From Tetrapyrgos nigripes (Eukaryota; Basidiomycota; Agaricomycetes; Agaricales; Campanellaceae), in NCBI GenBank assembly GCA_013368315.1, contig JAACJM010000338.1:1-64000 (forward strand): a stretch of DNA of 64,000 nt. Direction: 5' to 3'. Shown here piece after piece: positions 32,465 to 45,126 of this stretch; positions within the stretch are counted from its first letter, which is position 1, and each line of letters starts with the position of its first letter. Position numbers and translations under genes: made by a program. Under the pieces are notes generated by a model. It did not search any database. It saw nothing but the letters and a program-made list of their open reading frames with translations, and had not been told where the DNA came from.

Positions 32465-35437
32465 CTACCCAAGTTTAAGCCCCAAATCTTCCGCAACAAG
32501 AACCGCCACTTTCTCTCCGATAGTCAAGGCCGTACTATAGGTATTCGCACCGACGTTGCTCGGTGCGATTGAAATCTGAAATAAACGTCGTGAGTTTGCA
32601 ATGACAGAATGGTCAATCCGGCTTTTGAACTCACGTCTCCCACTTTCAGATTCGTAACGCCGTAGACGTTGAGTCTGGAGTCGACAACTGCAAATAGTTA
32701 TATGTAGTAAAGCTATCTTCTCCGCTATAGAAAAGCTGAAATGGCCCACCTCCTCCCTTGCTACGAGATTTCATCGCGCAGGTACCCAACTAAATCCTCG
32801 TAAGTATTAGTTTCTCGCCAATCACTATCAACTCACCGAATGGTATGAAGTTTGAACTATAAAATACTTGATGGTCAGTCTCAAGCTTCATAAGCTTCAG
32901 CAAATTACCCACCAAATCTCCTATTAAAATCTTCCAATAGCTTCTCATCCTCCTTGCTGTAATCAATGATAGGCGCATCCAAAGCGACAGGACCGTCTTG
33001 ACCTCCCTTACAAAACGCAGAGCTGGTAGAAGGGAAATTGGGATGACCAGGAAGATATTCACCGCGGTATGAACTCATTCTTCGAGCGATTTCTCTAGCT
33101 TGTTTATATCCCCAGCGAAGAGTGGCTATGTCTGCTTGGCTGATTGTGAAATGTGGGTTTGAGGTGAATACGGTTTCAAATAAATGTGAAGATATAGACT
33201 GACTTCGACAGGAATCCAGGATCGAAATTATAAGGAGCATTAGCGTCGATTGCAGACGTGATGTGAACGCTGCCTGTAGAGACTGGGTATTCCTTAGAAC
33301 GTATACAGTGTAATGTGAGTGAACTTTGCATTACGGCCAAAGACTCGATATGAACACCTACCGTGTAGTATCCAACGACGTAGTATTTACGAGGAGGTAC
33401 GACTGTGATGTCCCCTAGGAGGCTATAAACAACGCTTAATTTTCATACCAAATCCAGACGAATATTCCGAGCTTCAACGACCAAGACACTCACCAAGAGC
33501 AAGCTCCAATCCAGATAACCGGCTTATCAGGCGCGTTCTCGAAGTAAGTCTTCCATCGATGTTCGAATTCTGGCCCCAATTCTTTCAGATCCTCATTTGT
33601 TGGTCGCATTTTGATTCCAGCGTCGATACCACTAGTAATAAAAAAATAAAATAAAATCAAAAGCATTCAGTCAAATTCAAGGCGTTGATTCTGAATATTC
33701 ATTCACTGCTTACTTATGGGCTATCAAACCTTTCCCCTTGGACCATTCTTTCAGCCATTCTGTACGAGGTTTTGTCAAGAAATCGAATTAGAAATAGGTT
33801 GTGTGAATACTCACTCTCCTCTTCGGCCTTTTCACCTCTGAAAAGTGCATCAAGTTTCTCTGCATCCTCTGACGCTTGATACGGGATCAAGCAGACGTTA
33901 TGATCTGTAGCAATAGTAAGTAAATATCATCCGAGACCCTAAATATGTACTGACCTTGATAATTCTCCCCAACTCCTGGCAATTCCACTTTAACAGGTAC
34001 TCCGTTTCTCTCTAAGATGTCTTTTCTTCCTATTCCAGATCTACAGTCCAGATACGACGGAATGAAGTTACATTGAGCAAGCATGGTCATCAATAATGAG
34101 ATTCAGAAAATAGTACCTTTCCATGATAGTGGGGGAACCGAACGCTCCTGCGGATACTACAACAAGCTTTGAAGCGTGGACAGTCTTAACACTCTGGTCT
34201 GCATCAGGCTTGAGGACCGTGTCATTGACATATTCTACCCCAACAGCCTTGTCACCCCTAGATAACGAGGGACGTCGAGGGACGTATCAGACCATTGATT
34301 TCAGCTCATTAAACGATTCGCGTTCGTACTCACTCGAAGATCACACGTTTGACTTTTTGTCCAGTGATAATCACCAGATTATTGTTGTCTTCCTGATTGT
34401 AGACGAAGTAATGGGGTACATCAGAACGTTTACCAGTCTCGGCGTCGATCCATCTGGGCATCCAGGCACAATTTGGTGAGGTCGGTATTATTGTAAGTGA
34501 AATCTACTTAATCATTGATGATGTTGAAGCTTACTTTTGCCATGTCTATCATGAGGGTGGATCCAAAGGAGAGTCAATCAATGTGAGTGATGCGTGTGAT
34601 GATCAGATCACTTACACCGTAGCCATTGCATTTGTACAGCCCATTCACATCGTCAATCGGTCTGCGGTCTTTGTCGATGGCAAGAGCAACATCTAGGAAT
34701 TGGCTCCCCACATTCGTAAATGTACCACCCATAGAGACTTTTATTGGGCCAGAGTATCCATGAGTAGGCTCCCCGGGTTTTACTTGATAAGTCTCGGTCT
34801 GTAATTCAGAATTAATGAACCAGGTGAATGTACTAAATTAAGACGATAAGGATCGTGCATACCTTTTTCATCAAAGGAAGATGATCCTTCGATCCCAGCC
34901 CGGATTCTCATGGACCGTCTCCCAGTCATCATAATCCGACGCAGCAGCTCGTGTGTACATCGCAACTGTTCAAGGATTTTAGGGTATCAGTGGGAGTCAG
35001 GCAAGATATTAAAGACCACGTACAATTCACAGATGAACCACCTCCCAGACATCTTGCAGATGGAGTAACGAGTGAACGACCCCCAATGTTCTCTGAAGGC
35101 TTCCCGACATTGAAATCGACGGTCTTGCTGGTCGGCGCAAGATGGCTGAAATACCGTACGGGTTGGGTATGCGCATCTAGATTCTTGGTATGTTCTCCTG
35201 CCTCGATGATCTAAATCCATAACTTGTGAGATCCCCACAAAGGTGGGATAGAATCGATACTACGCACCAAGATACGTAAAGAAGGATACGCAGCAGCTAG
35301 TCGTCCTGCTGCTAAGCACGCTGCTGTTCCACCTTGAAAAGAGTAAAGTTTCGGTGAGTTTTCTGGGAAACATAGATAAGAAGGATGGGCGGGGACATAC
35401 CGCCTGCGAAGAGGATGTCGTATACAGCGTCGCTCAT
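32465..35437 (-). CDS. GMC-family alcohol oxidase (methanol-oxidase-like), many introns, one apparent frameshift
   Basis: The protein would be an FAD-dependent oxidase that converts a primary alcohol to an aldehyde and makes hydrogen peroxide, as in fungal alcohol oxidases. It starts at 35437 with MSDAVYDILFAGG; across the first intron this becomes the FAD-binding GGGTAACLAAGRLAA. Then come YFSHLAPTSKTVDF, the GMC signature GGRSLVTPSARCLGGGSSVN, MYTRAAASDYDDWETV, SGIGRKDILERNGVPVKVEL with GVGEN, and a C-terminus with YHS..LGTCAM and SIAPSNVGANTYSTALTIGE holding the catalytic His and Asn. A dozen or more short introns join in frame. The exception is at about 34893-34896: after NPGW one base seems missing, bringing a TGA before the next exon. 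It could be a real lesion or a base-call error in a G run. No peroxisomal -SKL end is present (ends LGLKLG). Confidence 0.85.
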
Positions 35438-38400
35438 AGTGGTTCTCTCAATACCTAGCTGAGTCAAGCACTACATTTAAGTAAAAGTTCAAACTCAATG
35501 GGCTTCGGCGGTCCAGATACATCCACAACATTGATCATAGTTGATGGTGACCATATGTATCAGGCCTTTCATCTTTCCATCTTTCCATCACCATCATTGT
35601 CACCATCTCGCCCATCCATTTCTGTTCCTCTCTCTCGCTTCCATCTGTTGTATAGTTTTCTCTGTTACTGTTCTATTGCTGTGCATGGTAATCTCACATA
35701 TTCAGTATTATGGAGTATAAAAGCCTGTAGAACTTAGGTAAGTAGTAGAAAGGGTAAATACAGCCTAACTAAGTCCGGATAAATCAGAGTGATGCATCAG
35801 TAAAAGATAGATGAAAGAGACTTTAGTGGGCTGTAACTATGGTTATGAAAGGATAGATAGATGCAAGGGGTACCCAGAGCCTTAATACCCAATATCACCT
35901 TGGGGGAAGGGAGGGAGAGGGGAATGTAGGGATCCTTATGACCCAAAATGACATACTGTGTTATAAGTGGCTCAGATGGCCTGTAAAATCCTTCTTTTAA
36001 GTCCAAGACTTGCTAAAAGCATGAAATGAAGACAAAGGCAGGATCCAGGCGCATTCTATCAGCCAATAAACTCGATCTGGAAGGAGACTAGACCAGGTCT
36101 ATGGTCTCTATGTCACTTGTGCCAACGTACCAGGCACAAAAGACGACAAACTATGATTGCTGTTCAAATGTACAAAGCTGATTGTTGAACTCCCAATTGT
36201 GACAAACTGATTACTGATGACAAGTATATAACTTACTATTGTCCGTGTTGTGACCTAGAGGGGGGTAGGCCTTATGACTGAAAATGAAGTTGATGTCAGG
36301 CAATAAGGAAGTGGGTACCCTTAGAAATATAGAAAATTCAACATGATTTCCTATGCAGAACGTACATACACAATAGTGTATCGTTAGTCTGGTCCTCGAG
36401 ACTACGCAGAACAGATGATTGCACAGAAAGGAAGGGAAAAAAGAACGAGGAAGGAGGTGAGGGATGTTAGTGGTTCGTGTCGGTGGGGGTCCAAGGATTT
36501 GAGAGAAATGACGAAAATGACATGTCCAACCAGATAAATCTGAAGCCAGCAAATGACACTATGTATTTTGTCGAGTACCTGGCCTTGAGGTCACTGAAAA
36601 ATAAGGAAAAATCGTCAAAATACAGTTACGAGGCCGAATGAAATGAGTCTGAGTTCTTTACACTCCGTTTCTGCGTGTGGCAGTGCATATTCATCCCGTC
36701 TCCTCCCGTGCTGTTGTTTCCGGTTTCCTCCTAGTCCTTGCCCATATCCGCGGCTCCTGTATTTCTTAACATGAGCAAACAATGCTGTTGTCTCAATATC
36801 TTTGCGACTGATAACAAAAGTTTCCAATCTTAATCTTTCATTTCATTGTCTTTTTTCTTCATCTTGTTCTTTTTTTATTGCTTTCCTTTCTCTTTTGCTC
36901 TCTTCCATTTTTTGTTATCTTTATCTCTCTCGATCTCTCGTCTTCTTCTTCATCACTTGCTTTCTTTTCTTGTTTCCTCTCTTCTCTCTCAGAGTCTCTC
37001 TCTTCTCTGTCGTCTCCTTCTTCATCACTTGCTTTCTTTTCTTTTTTCCTCTCTTTTCCTCAACAATTCACATGTTTGCTTATCATCCGGTTTTGGGCCT
37101 TTGCACCTCATCTGGCTTCTTCCCACTCCAGTAAAGAGAAAACCTGTGGCCTTGTACTTGCCACACACAGTGTTGGCTCACATCCCTTTCATTTATACAC
37201 TGTGAAGCCCAGTTAGGTTGATGGGAATGTCCACTTGATTGGATCTGCCAATTTTCTGCAGGTTACACACGTCCAATATTATCCCTTGTTATCTGACAAT
37301 GTTGCTTATTGAATGACATCTCGAGTTGATTCTACATCCTCCATTGCCTCCAGAGTGGACCCTTTCTGGGAGAAGAGGGAGGCGGGGGCAACAAGAGAAT
37401 GGCAATTGTACTCTGCCCACAAATAGATAAGGGGAGGGAATCAGTTCGTAAACTCTGCGTATTACGATTACTATTTATAGGAATTGTTATTTTATGCTGC
37501 CAACCCACCCAAATTTTTGAAAGTTTCAGACATGGATCGTTGTACTGTGGGAAGTTCTAACCATAGGTGGGAGAAAAGACACATGATCTCAAATTTAAAA
37601 GCAATGTCGATATATAAGTCCAGACACATATGTCATCATATCACAAGACATTTGTGTGACTGGTCTGGAGCCAAAAAGACCAGATCTTACTATTACAAGC
37701 AATTGAGATCAACAATACTGCTGGTTTCTCTTGAGCTTCTTCGCCCTTGCCTTTTTGACTTTGTCCTGCCATTCCACCTGTCCTCCCACTCCTCCCTAGC
37801 CATTACTCCCATTTGTTTGACCTCAACTGCAGTTGAGGAGTGATTTCTAACTGTTAGAGGTTGCTTGAACCCCTGATCCCGATGGCCCCACCTTTTCATC
37901 CTGACCCCTAACTTCTGGCTCAAGGTACTGACAGGTTTCTCATCTTGTTGCTTCTGACTTTTCTCCAACACTCAAGGTTTCTATCCAGTCTCTATAATGA
38001 AAACTCTATTCTCTCTCTGTGATCCTTCTCCTGCGAACTCAAGACAACTACTAGTATGAAAACGAAAACTCTCAATTGCAAAAAGCAGAGATTTCAGGAT
38101 ACAAGGATGTCAGAAGATGGTTAGTGCCTTACTTCTTTAGTTAATCCATTCTGGTACTAATTGCTGCATTGTCAAGGAAAGCTGAATCTTTCTGCAGTAA
38201 TGTCAGTTTTTCATTCTAGTGAAACCAGGCGACAAGGTCCTTTAAACTGTTCGTTTGACTAGCTCCTCATCCTTCTTTCTTCCCTCCCTCCCCCTTTTCT
38301 GACCAGCAAACCTCCCTAATATCCATTAAACTGTCCTTTTTTCCCTGCTATTTTACAATTCGATAATGTCCTCAATCAGCAATGGAACTTTCGCCTTCTT

Positions 38401-38591
38401 GCTTGGCCTCACTCTCACCACCATCCACAGTGGCAACCCCCATGATATATTGGTACAACAATAAGGGCACGAAAATACAAGAACCATAGTAAGCTATTTT
38501 CCAAACATTCTTTTCTCAAAGACTTTTATTGATATATTGTTGTGTTAGTCCAGTCGATGAACATGGTACCCCCAAGTTACCATCACAGGTC
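35438..38591. other. Intergenic, no gene recognised
   Basis: This stretch shows decayed-looking sequence without a supported gene. A pyrimidine-rich run at about 36840-37070 (TTCTTC/CTCTCT) creates long Ser/Phe/Leu frames that are composition artefacts. A hairpin-family repeat copy lies at 37148-37192. A plus-strand ATG frame at about 38366 (SSISNGTFAFLLGLTLTTIH) could be an exon of the next gene but does not join clearly. Confidence 0.35.
37148..37192 (+). repeat. Hairpin-family repeat, copy 2
   Basis: GGCCTTGTACTTGCCACACA with CAGTGTTGGC and then ACATCCCTTTCAT matches 50044-50088 except for four C-to-T or G-to-A changes at CpG sites and a two-base swap. It belongs to the GGCCTCGTA family also seen at 2549, 47459, 50044 and 56297. 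Confidence 0.7.
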
Positions 38592-39200
38592 ATGGTGACT
38601 TTCATTCAAGATGATGAAAGTTGTTGTTGTAAATGCATACATTTCCTTGTCAATTGTTTCATGGCCCCTGCTCACAGCCAAAACCCTTCTCATTGGGGTA
38701 AATACTTTCTCCAATGCCCTCATGCTCCAGGGCATAGGTGCGGGTATGCCAGTGAGTCTTACTGTATTGTTCGCTTATAATCTTTCTCACCTATAGTTTA
38801 CATAGTTTGTCTCAATGACCTCTACACCGAAGCCCAAGTTGCTGCTGGTATCCCTCTACCTCGTGCATCTCCTCCCTTCCTACTATCTCCTTCCTCTTCC
38901 TCTGCACTCCCTACCCCCTCCCCTCCCTCTTCAGTCAAGAAGGGGAAGATAAAGAGAGAAGAGACCATAAAGGCTGAGGATCTTGATCATTCTCAAGGTG
39001 AAGGTCAGTAAATGTTGAACTCCCTCACCTTGTAACTTACTGAATCATTTTGAACAGGATCTTCGTCCTCCAAGAAACCTCATACTAAGGCCCCTTCCAA
39101 CGACAAGATATGGTGGTGTGAGGCATGCCAAATTTGTGTTGTGGATGCCGATGAGCACTTGGACATTTGCAACAAGGTTCTCATGGACACTAAGGCCTAG
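38592..39200 (+). CDS. Hypothetical protein with GRF-like zinc finger, about three exons
   Basis: The first exon reads MVTFIQDDESCCCKCIHF and then a cysteine-rich part SQNPSHWGKYFLQCPHAPGH with RCGYA, resembling the GRF zinc finger (CxC..N..G+.F..C....C.y). An intron at about 38753-38797 leads in frame to IYIVCLNDLYTEAQVAAGIP and a Ser/Pro-rich, then Lys-rich linker. A second intron at about 39006-39057 joins to SSSSKKPHTKAPSNDKIWWC, a second C-X2-C...H-X4-C motif (CEACQICVVDADEHLDIC) and TAG at 39198-39200. Both junctions keep frame, which supports a real gene. GRF fingers bind nucleic acids; in this region it may be part of a mobile element. The start is a guess, as an upstream exon is possible. 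Confidence 0.42.
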
Positions 39201-40249
39201 TGGAGATGGAGTCTGAATCCCTTTGCATGTTATGTTTTTGTTTAGCTTTATGATAGTACTCTCATACTCTGATCCCCTCCTTGCAATGCTCACTCACTTA
39301 GATAGTAATCACAGCAAATGAAGATTGAAATGTACTCTTAATAGCAGCCATACATTAGATACTTGTAGAATACCAGCATAGTTATAGTGCAATGGATATG
39401 AGTTATAGTCCTCACAGTCCTCTCGCTCTGGCCCTGAGTGCCCTTGGACTAAATGAAACTTTGTGTTCTGCCACAGTGGCGGATATAGCAGATATTCATA
39501 ATTCCGAAGACCCAGATCTGCAAACTGGGTTCTTCCTCAACCACCACCACTGTAAGTCATCGCTTTCAACCTTAAGCACCTCGTGTAGAGGGCCCTCAGG
39601 TCCAGCAATTTTAACGACTGCAAGTGTTGTGAGGGAGAGATCTAGTTTTATGGCCTGTCTTGTCTACCTCTGGATAAATCCTTACAAGGGCTATCTGTGG
39701 TATCATCTCTGCTTACTTCCTACTGGTAACTGCGCTACACAAGCTATCAGATAGCTGCTAAATGGATAATGACAACTTCAGTCTCCATTTGTTTTGTTTT
39801 CTTCTACATAAATCCAGCTAATACATAAGTCTACAGCCTCCTGTAGGAAGTGTCTCATTTGCTTCCCCTGATGTCTACCCCTCGTGTCCAATTCATCTGT
39901 CCTCTCCTCAACACCCATGCACATGTTTCGCAGCCCTCACAGCAGACAAGGACTGCCTGTCACTCCCGTTCCTGTCCTATGGCCAGAGATGTTTACAGCC
40001 ATGGTTGATGCAGATTTTTGCTTGGTTACTTACCGGTTTCTGGTGAGTGCTCTCTCTCCTGTCCTTCAAGCTCTTTCCAGAGCATCAAAATAAAGACAAT
40101 AATCAAATCTCAGTCTTGTATTCGGACTGACTGAACTCACTGCAGAAAATGCATGCTATTTATCTTTTGATACCCTCAAAACTACCCATACGACTCCCAC
40201 CCTGTAAAACCTGGTCAAAACCCTCAAGGCTCATCATACCATCACATAC
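39201..40249. other. No supported gene
   Basis: Short plus-strand frames (39392-39754, 39884-40093) have ATG starts and Ser/His-rich sequences without a known family. They could be exons of further small genes of the same kind as the neighbours, but I cannot join them. Confidence 0.3.
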
Positions 40250-41650
40250 ATGACTTCTTTGTCTCCCACCCATCCTCAGGAGTCTCCAATTACATCAGGC
40301 AATGGGAATAATGACAATGACAGAGGCAACCAGGAAAATGCCAAAGCAGCTTCTTCCTCCTCTCCACCTCCCCCTTCTTCACCTGAGCATGCATCAAATC
40401 AGCAAATCATGTCTCTAAATGATCCAGCAACACCAGCACAAATGAGTGGAAAGGGCAAGCGTAAAGCTGATGAAGTGGACGGTAGTCCTGGAGGGACTCC
40501 TCCTGATGGTAAAAAGCAGCAAAGGGTGACATTCACTGCAGACCCTTGACAAGAGTATTACCTTTCCTTTATGTTTCAGGTGTTGACTCTACCTAATCTG
40601 CTATACAGCCCATCGTGCCTCTGGAACCTCTGGCTCATCCCATGCTCCATCTTCATACAGCACATGCAAACGCACTCGACTTTCAGTCACCACTAGTACC
40701 AGTGCTGCAGGTCTAGCAGCCAGCATGTCTGCTGTTGGGGAGAATAGCTCTGAAGGAGGATCAGGAGGGGGACCACCTTCCTGTTCAGCCAGCTGTCAAA
40801 GCCATTGTCAAAATGCTACAAATACCGGAACATGGACTTCATCAAGGAGTAGAAATAGTGGCAATCCCAATATCAGTGGCCACAATCCTCCTGGTTGTTC
40901 TCAATCTAGGGCTTCAAATTGTAGCCATGGTGGACGTAGTCAGCACCAAATTCAGGATGACCATGCAGCTTTGAGGCTTTCAAGACGGGGTAGTATTTCA
41001 GCGGTGTCAATACCTATCTTGGCTTTGATATCACCCCATGCACCCTCTGTGTCTTGTCATTCAGCAGTATATCATATGCGAGATCCACATAAATCTTCGT
41101 GAGTGCAATCTACATCTTGGTCACTTTATTTTCCACATGGATATGATGAAGATTATTTACATGGCCAAGTGAAACATATGATATGGTTGCTCAAAATGAA
41201 CTGTGCTTTGAAGGGTCTGGCGCACAAGTTTTCAAGGAAGAGAGATGCAGGTGGGGATCAGGACAAAGAGAAACAAGGTTACGATGATGAAGATGATGAT
41301 CGAGAGCCTGCTCCAATAGGATGGACAGAAGGTGGTGGAAGTCCATTACATGCCTGGTTGTTCTTTGCTGGATTTATTGTATTCCCCCTTTGGTGGATAG
41401 CCAGTTTCTTGGGGATTCATAAGACACAAAGAATTGGATCTGGTCAAGAAGGAGAAAACGGAGTCGTGTTGGATGATCCTCAAGTAGAACATGGTGAGTA
41501 TCCTTTGTTCTCACTCCTTTTCTTTCATTTACTGACTTGTCATGTCTGCTAGATGCCAGGTCATGGCAATTAAGATGTCAATGGCTCTGGTCTCACTCAT
41601 AACATACATTCCTTTCATCATTCTAGTGGCAGGTTTTGCATGGACTTCAC
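40250..41650 (+). pseudogene. Serine-rich membrane protein-like gene, frameshifted
   Basis: The first exon (40250-40549) encodes a Ser/Pro/Asn-rich segment ending GKKQQRVTFTADP. A later exon (about 41111-41494) contains EPAPIGWTEGGGSPLHAWLF, a hydrophobic segment FAGFIVFPLWWIASFLG and LDDPQVEH. It splices in frame to DARSWQLRCQ. The motif order GW..G.GSPLHAWLF..GF..FPLWW and DDPQ.EHDA..WR.RC is that of the fungal 'serine-rich' plasma-membrane proteins, whose second membrane segment should follow. Here that segment (MALVSLITYIPFIILVAG, about 41580-41640) lies one base out of frame. The N-terminal exon may belong to a different gene. It is probably a decayed paralogue. Confidence 0.45.
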
Positions 41651-42314
41651 CTGAATTCACCTACTATCTGCAGATCTTCATTTATTCCTCATCTTATGCT
41701 GATCTATCTCTGTTCCTATCTCTACCTCTCCTCGTCAATAACCATTCAAAGCAATGCCAATGCCAATATGTAACCTTAAATGCATTATACATACTTACTG
41801 TATTGTTTACCACATGGACTGCATTTTCTGTTAGTGACCTGATCTCCTTGCTTATCTTACAGCACCATTAAATCCATTGTCGTTGCCTTCATTGGGGTTT
41901 TCTAGGGACTAGTTGACTACTCTCTGCTCTCTCATCTCTGCTTTTTTATTGCTGCTAGGTCTACATATGCTCTCTGCATGTTGTGATCCTTAGTGCCCAT
42001 TACATTCCCTATTCCTGACATTCTTTTTTTCTAAAATGTTGTAGTTGTTAGGCTATACATAATGTATCACTGAAAACTCTAGAAAACTAAACTCCAAGTG
42101 CAGAGTTTTGAAGGGTGCTGGTCAAAGCTTGCAAGCCTGATATCATTATGGCAGTGTCTTGTAGCGTAGTAGTACTAATCTAAAGGTATACACTAATCTA
42201 TATGTATGTGCCAATAACTAAAGATGTATGATACCAATTACCCCAGAATTGACAACCTCGACTGCTTGCGTGTCTGCTTTGCCTCTGCTGGCAGCGCAAA
42301 AAGCAATTGGTTGG

Positions 42315-45126
42315 TCATTGTACTGAACCTGGCTGGAAAGCTGGAAGTAATGAAGGAGTACTGGATGATACAAGAGATGAGATCGAGGTCTGTGACTCAG
42401 AAGGAGAAAACACTGAATTTGGTTGGGGTAAAGGTGTAGGCATTATGGAAGTTAAGCGAGAGGGACTGGTGGGCAGGCTACTAGTGGGCTTGCACTTGCG
42501 AGGGGAACAGTAGTCTGGAGATGAAGCTCTCATTGGGGCTGAAAGAGCAGCCATGCTGGTGGTGATGCTTCCAAGCAGATCCAAAAATTTGTCAGTTGTT
42601 TCAGTGGAGGAAAGGGAAGGGAGGTCTTTCAAGGCTTGGTCAATGCGGGTGAGTTTGGGAAGAATAGAATTGATTTCAGACTCGAGAATCACAGTGTTTT
42701 GAAAGTCAATTGCAGCCCATTGTTCCTATACTTGAAGTAAATGACCTGAAAGAAAAAATCATAATCAAACACACCTTATTGCCAAAGTTCATCGTCACTA
42801 CAGCCTCTTCTTCGACTTCTCCTTTGTTATCTTCCACAGCTTCTGTCTCCTTTGCCCCCTTCATGTTGTTTTCCTCGTCAAGATCAGCCTTGTAGCCAAG
42901 GGTTGTCATATCCTGAGCTAGAAACTGAAGTCCAGCCAAGTTAGACACTGCCGAGTCCTTCTCAGAGTCATGAATAGCCAAGGCTTTGGAAAGCAAAGCA
43001 GGATAAGTAAATGGAGGTTTAGCATTTCGCTGCAACCATCCATTGAGACAGATCTGAAGAGCTCGCAAATGCTTGCAAGCACCGCCACAACGACAAAAGT
43101 CCCAGCAAGTACACAGAGCTTTACCAGACTGGTCAAGCTCTAGAGAATATGCTTCTTTGCCTTCAGATGACTGGCATTTGGCTGTGCAATACCCAAGGCC
43201 ATCAGCTTCACCCATCATTATCTCCATTGAAAAGAACCACCAGAGCCTCCACTTCTTGCTCAGCATCCCTCCCCACCAGCCAAGCCGGTTCACTGCTTCC
43301 TTTCCTGCCCTCTCTGCTTCCCTCTTAGCATTTCCATGTTGACGATATCTGCACCTCCTGTTGCCTTGTTAAATTGGTCTTGACACCAATCAGCAAATTC
43401 TTGGCGAGCTTTATGTTTTTGGTAGATGTTGGGAAGGATTTCAGTGATGAGGATGAAGATGAGGATGTCGAAGCGAAGACAATGGCCAGAGTGAAGCCAG
43501 GCAGCAATCTCTTTTCACTTCAAGATGCAGCTGAAGCTTTTGAGATGGTTTGTAGTTGGAAGGACCTCCTCCATGAGAACTTTGAGCAGGGCCACAGCAG
43601 TGGTCTGACCCCATAATGACCAGCTCTTCCAGAGAGGAAGCAGCATCCAGTTCTTGACAAGGTAGTCAATATGCTTGAGACCTCCTGAAATAATTTGGTG
43701 TGAAGGTCAGTAAGGATAGATGTGTCATAATTTGCGGAGGTGCAGAGAATAAAAAAAAGGCAACAGGAAGACCTTTCTTGTCCTTGTCAATTCCCATGGC
43801 AATGAATAGAAGGATACGAGCACTGGCAACACCAAAGGTTCCATTGAAGAGGAGCTGTTTGCCATGAACATACTTCCATGCAGCCAAGTCCATATTGGGA
43901 TAGACACACAGACTTTGAGAAGTTGTCCTTTCTCAACTATTGGGCTGTATGCAAATATAGCCTTGCAAATGAGTTTTCGGAGAGAACCTGAAAGCTGATT
44001 GTGGGGGTCGTTGAGCCAACCATGGAGATTGTACTGTGGTGCTCAGCGAATATCAATACCACATGAGAGAGCAACTTTGCAATACAAGGAACAGTGGTCT
44101 TTGAATTGGATGATGATATATCACCAGTTCTGTGAAAGACGACTGTTGTTCTGTCCCCAGTATTGATGTTTGGCATACATTTCCTGGTTGAGCCTCTGGA
44201 TAGCAGTAATACTAAATGATATCAGCATTATATCAAAGTAGAAAACGAATTACACATACAGCATACCCTGTTTGAGGAGAGGAATGGTGACCTCAAAGAC
44301 ATGGGGATGTAAGGGTATTACAGGCAGTCTGGTAAGCCTAGCCTTCTTGCATTCTTTGTTGTGTTCCAAAATGCCTTGAATGCGATTGACAAACCCGTCT
44401 TCTCATTCAGTGATTTCGATGTGGGCTATACAGCCAGTGAAGGGATAGGGTAAACAACAGGACCATTCTTTGTGAGCTGTTGAGGTGAAGGTATCGGGAG
44501 TGACATCTGGGGTATCAGGCTGAAGGCGAGCTTGGTAATGATGATCTCATTCTTGTTGGGTTTTTGTATGATGCCCACACAAACTTGGAGGAAAAAATAT
44601 TACAACTCAGCCTCAAAAGTATACCAGAAAACTCACCATTTGAACAGAATTCTTCTTTTCTTCAGTCCTCTCTCTGACCAAGCAGATGACGACCAAGCAA
44701 TCCTAAACCTGCACTGAAGCATCCCTCTCAAGGCCCTGTCAATCCCAAGCAAATTGAGCATTTCAAAAGCTTGATCTTGAGAGGTTTCGTCATATAGAAG
44801 GACAGTGTGCTTCTTTGCTATAAATCTTCTTGCAAGCAGCAGGTTGTTCAGCTGAGTGATATAATTGTTGTACCCCAACCTTTCTCTATTTTCAGAAACA
44901 ACAGGTAGCTCTTGATGAATTGGAGACATACCTTGGCTTGCCGAGGGCCATAATCCACCTCTTCGATGGGTTTGAAGCCTTCTGGGGTATTGACCAGCCA
45001 ACCATTACCCTGAGGTAGACTCATCTCAGGAATAGAAGCTTGTCTGAGGAAAATTGGTGGTCCTGAATGAGAGGGAGGATGAGGCATGATGAAATCCATG
45101 GAACTATTGGAAGGAGGTCGGTACAT
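42315..45126 (-). pseudogene. MULE-type transposase with SWIM zinc finger, probably degenerate
   Basis: From ATG at 45126 the N-terminal part reads LPQGNGWLVNTPEGFKPIEE, then a helical region (NLLLARRFIAKKHTVLLYDE). After a degraded middle (ITAIQRLNQEMYAKHQYWGQ near 44.1 kb) comes the DDE-type core segment LLFNGTFGVASARILLFIAM with GLPVAFFLFSAP (about 43.7-43.9 kb). The C-terminus has a SWIM zinc finger, ALCTCWDFCRCGGACKHLRA (C-X-C...C-X-H, about 43.1 kb), and a Ser/Pro-rich tail after an intron near 42.73-42.77 kb. This order matches Mutator-like transposases of fungi. Frames change several times between 43.3 and 44.7 kb in ways I cannot explain as introns alone. No terminal repeats were found. 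Confidence 0.7.

Noticed and set aside
36802..37216. Plus-strand hydrophobic frames suggestive of membrane proteins
   Set aside because: The region is a pyrimidine-rich low-complexity run; three frames give similar Ser/Phe/Leu products, which indicates composition rather than a gene.
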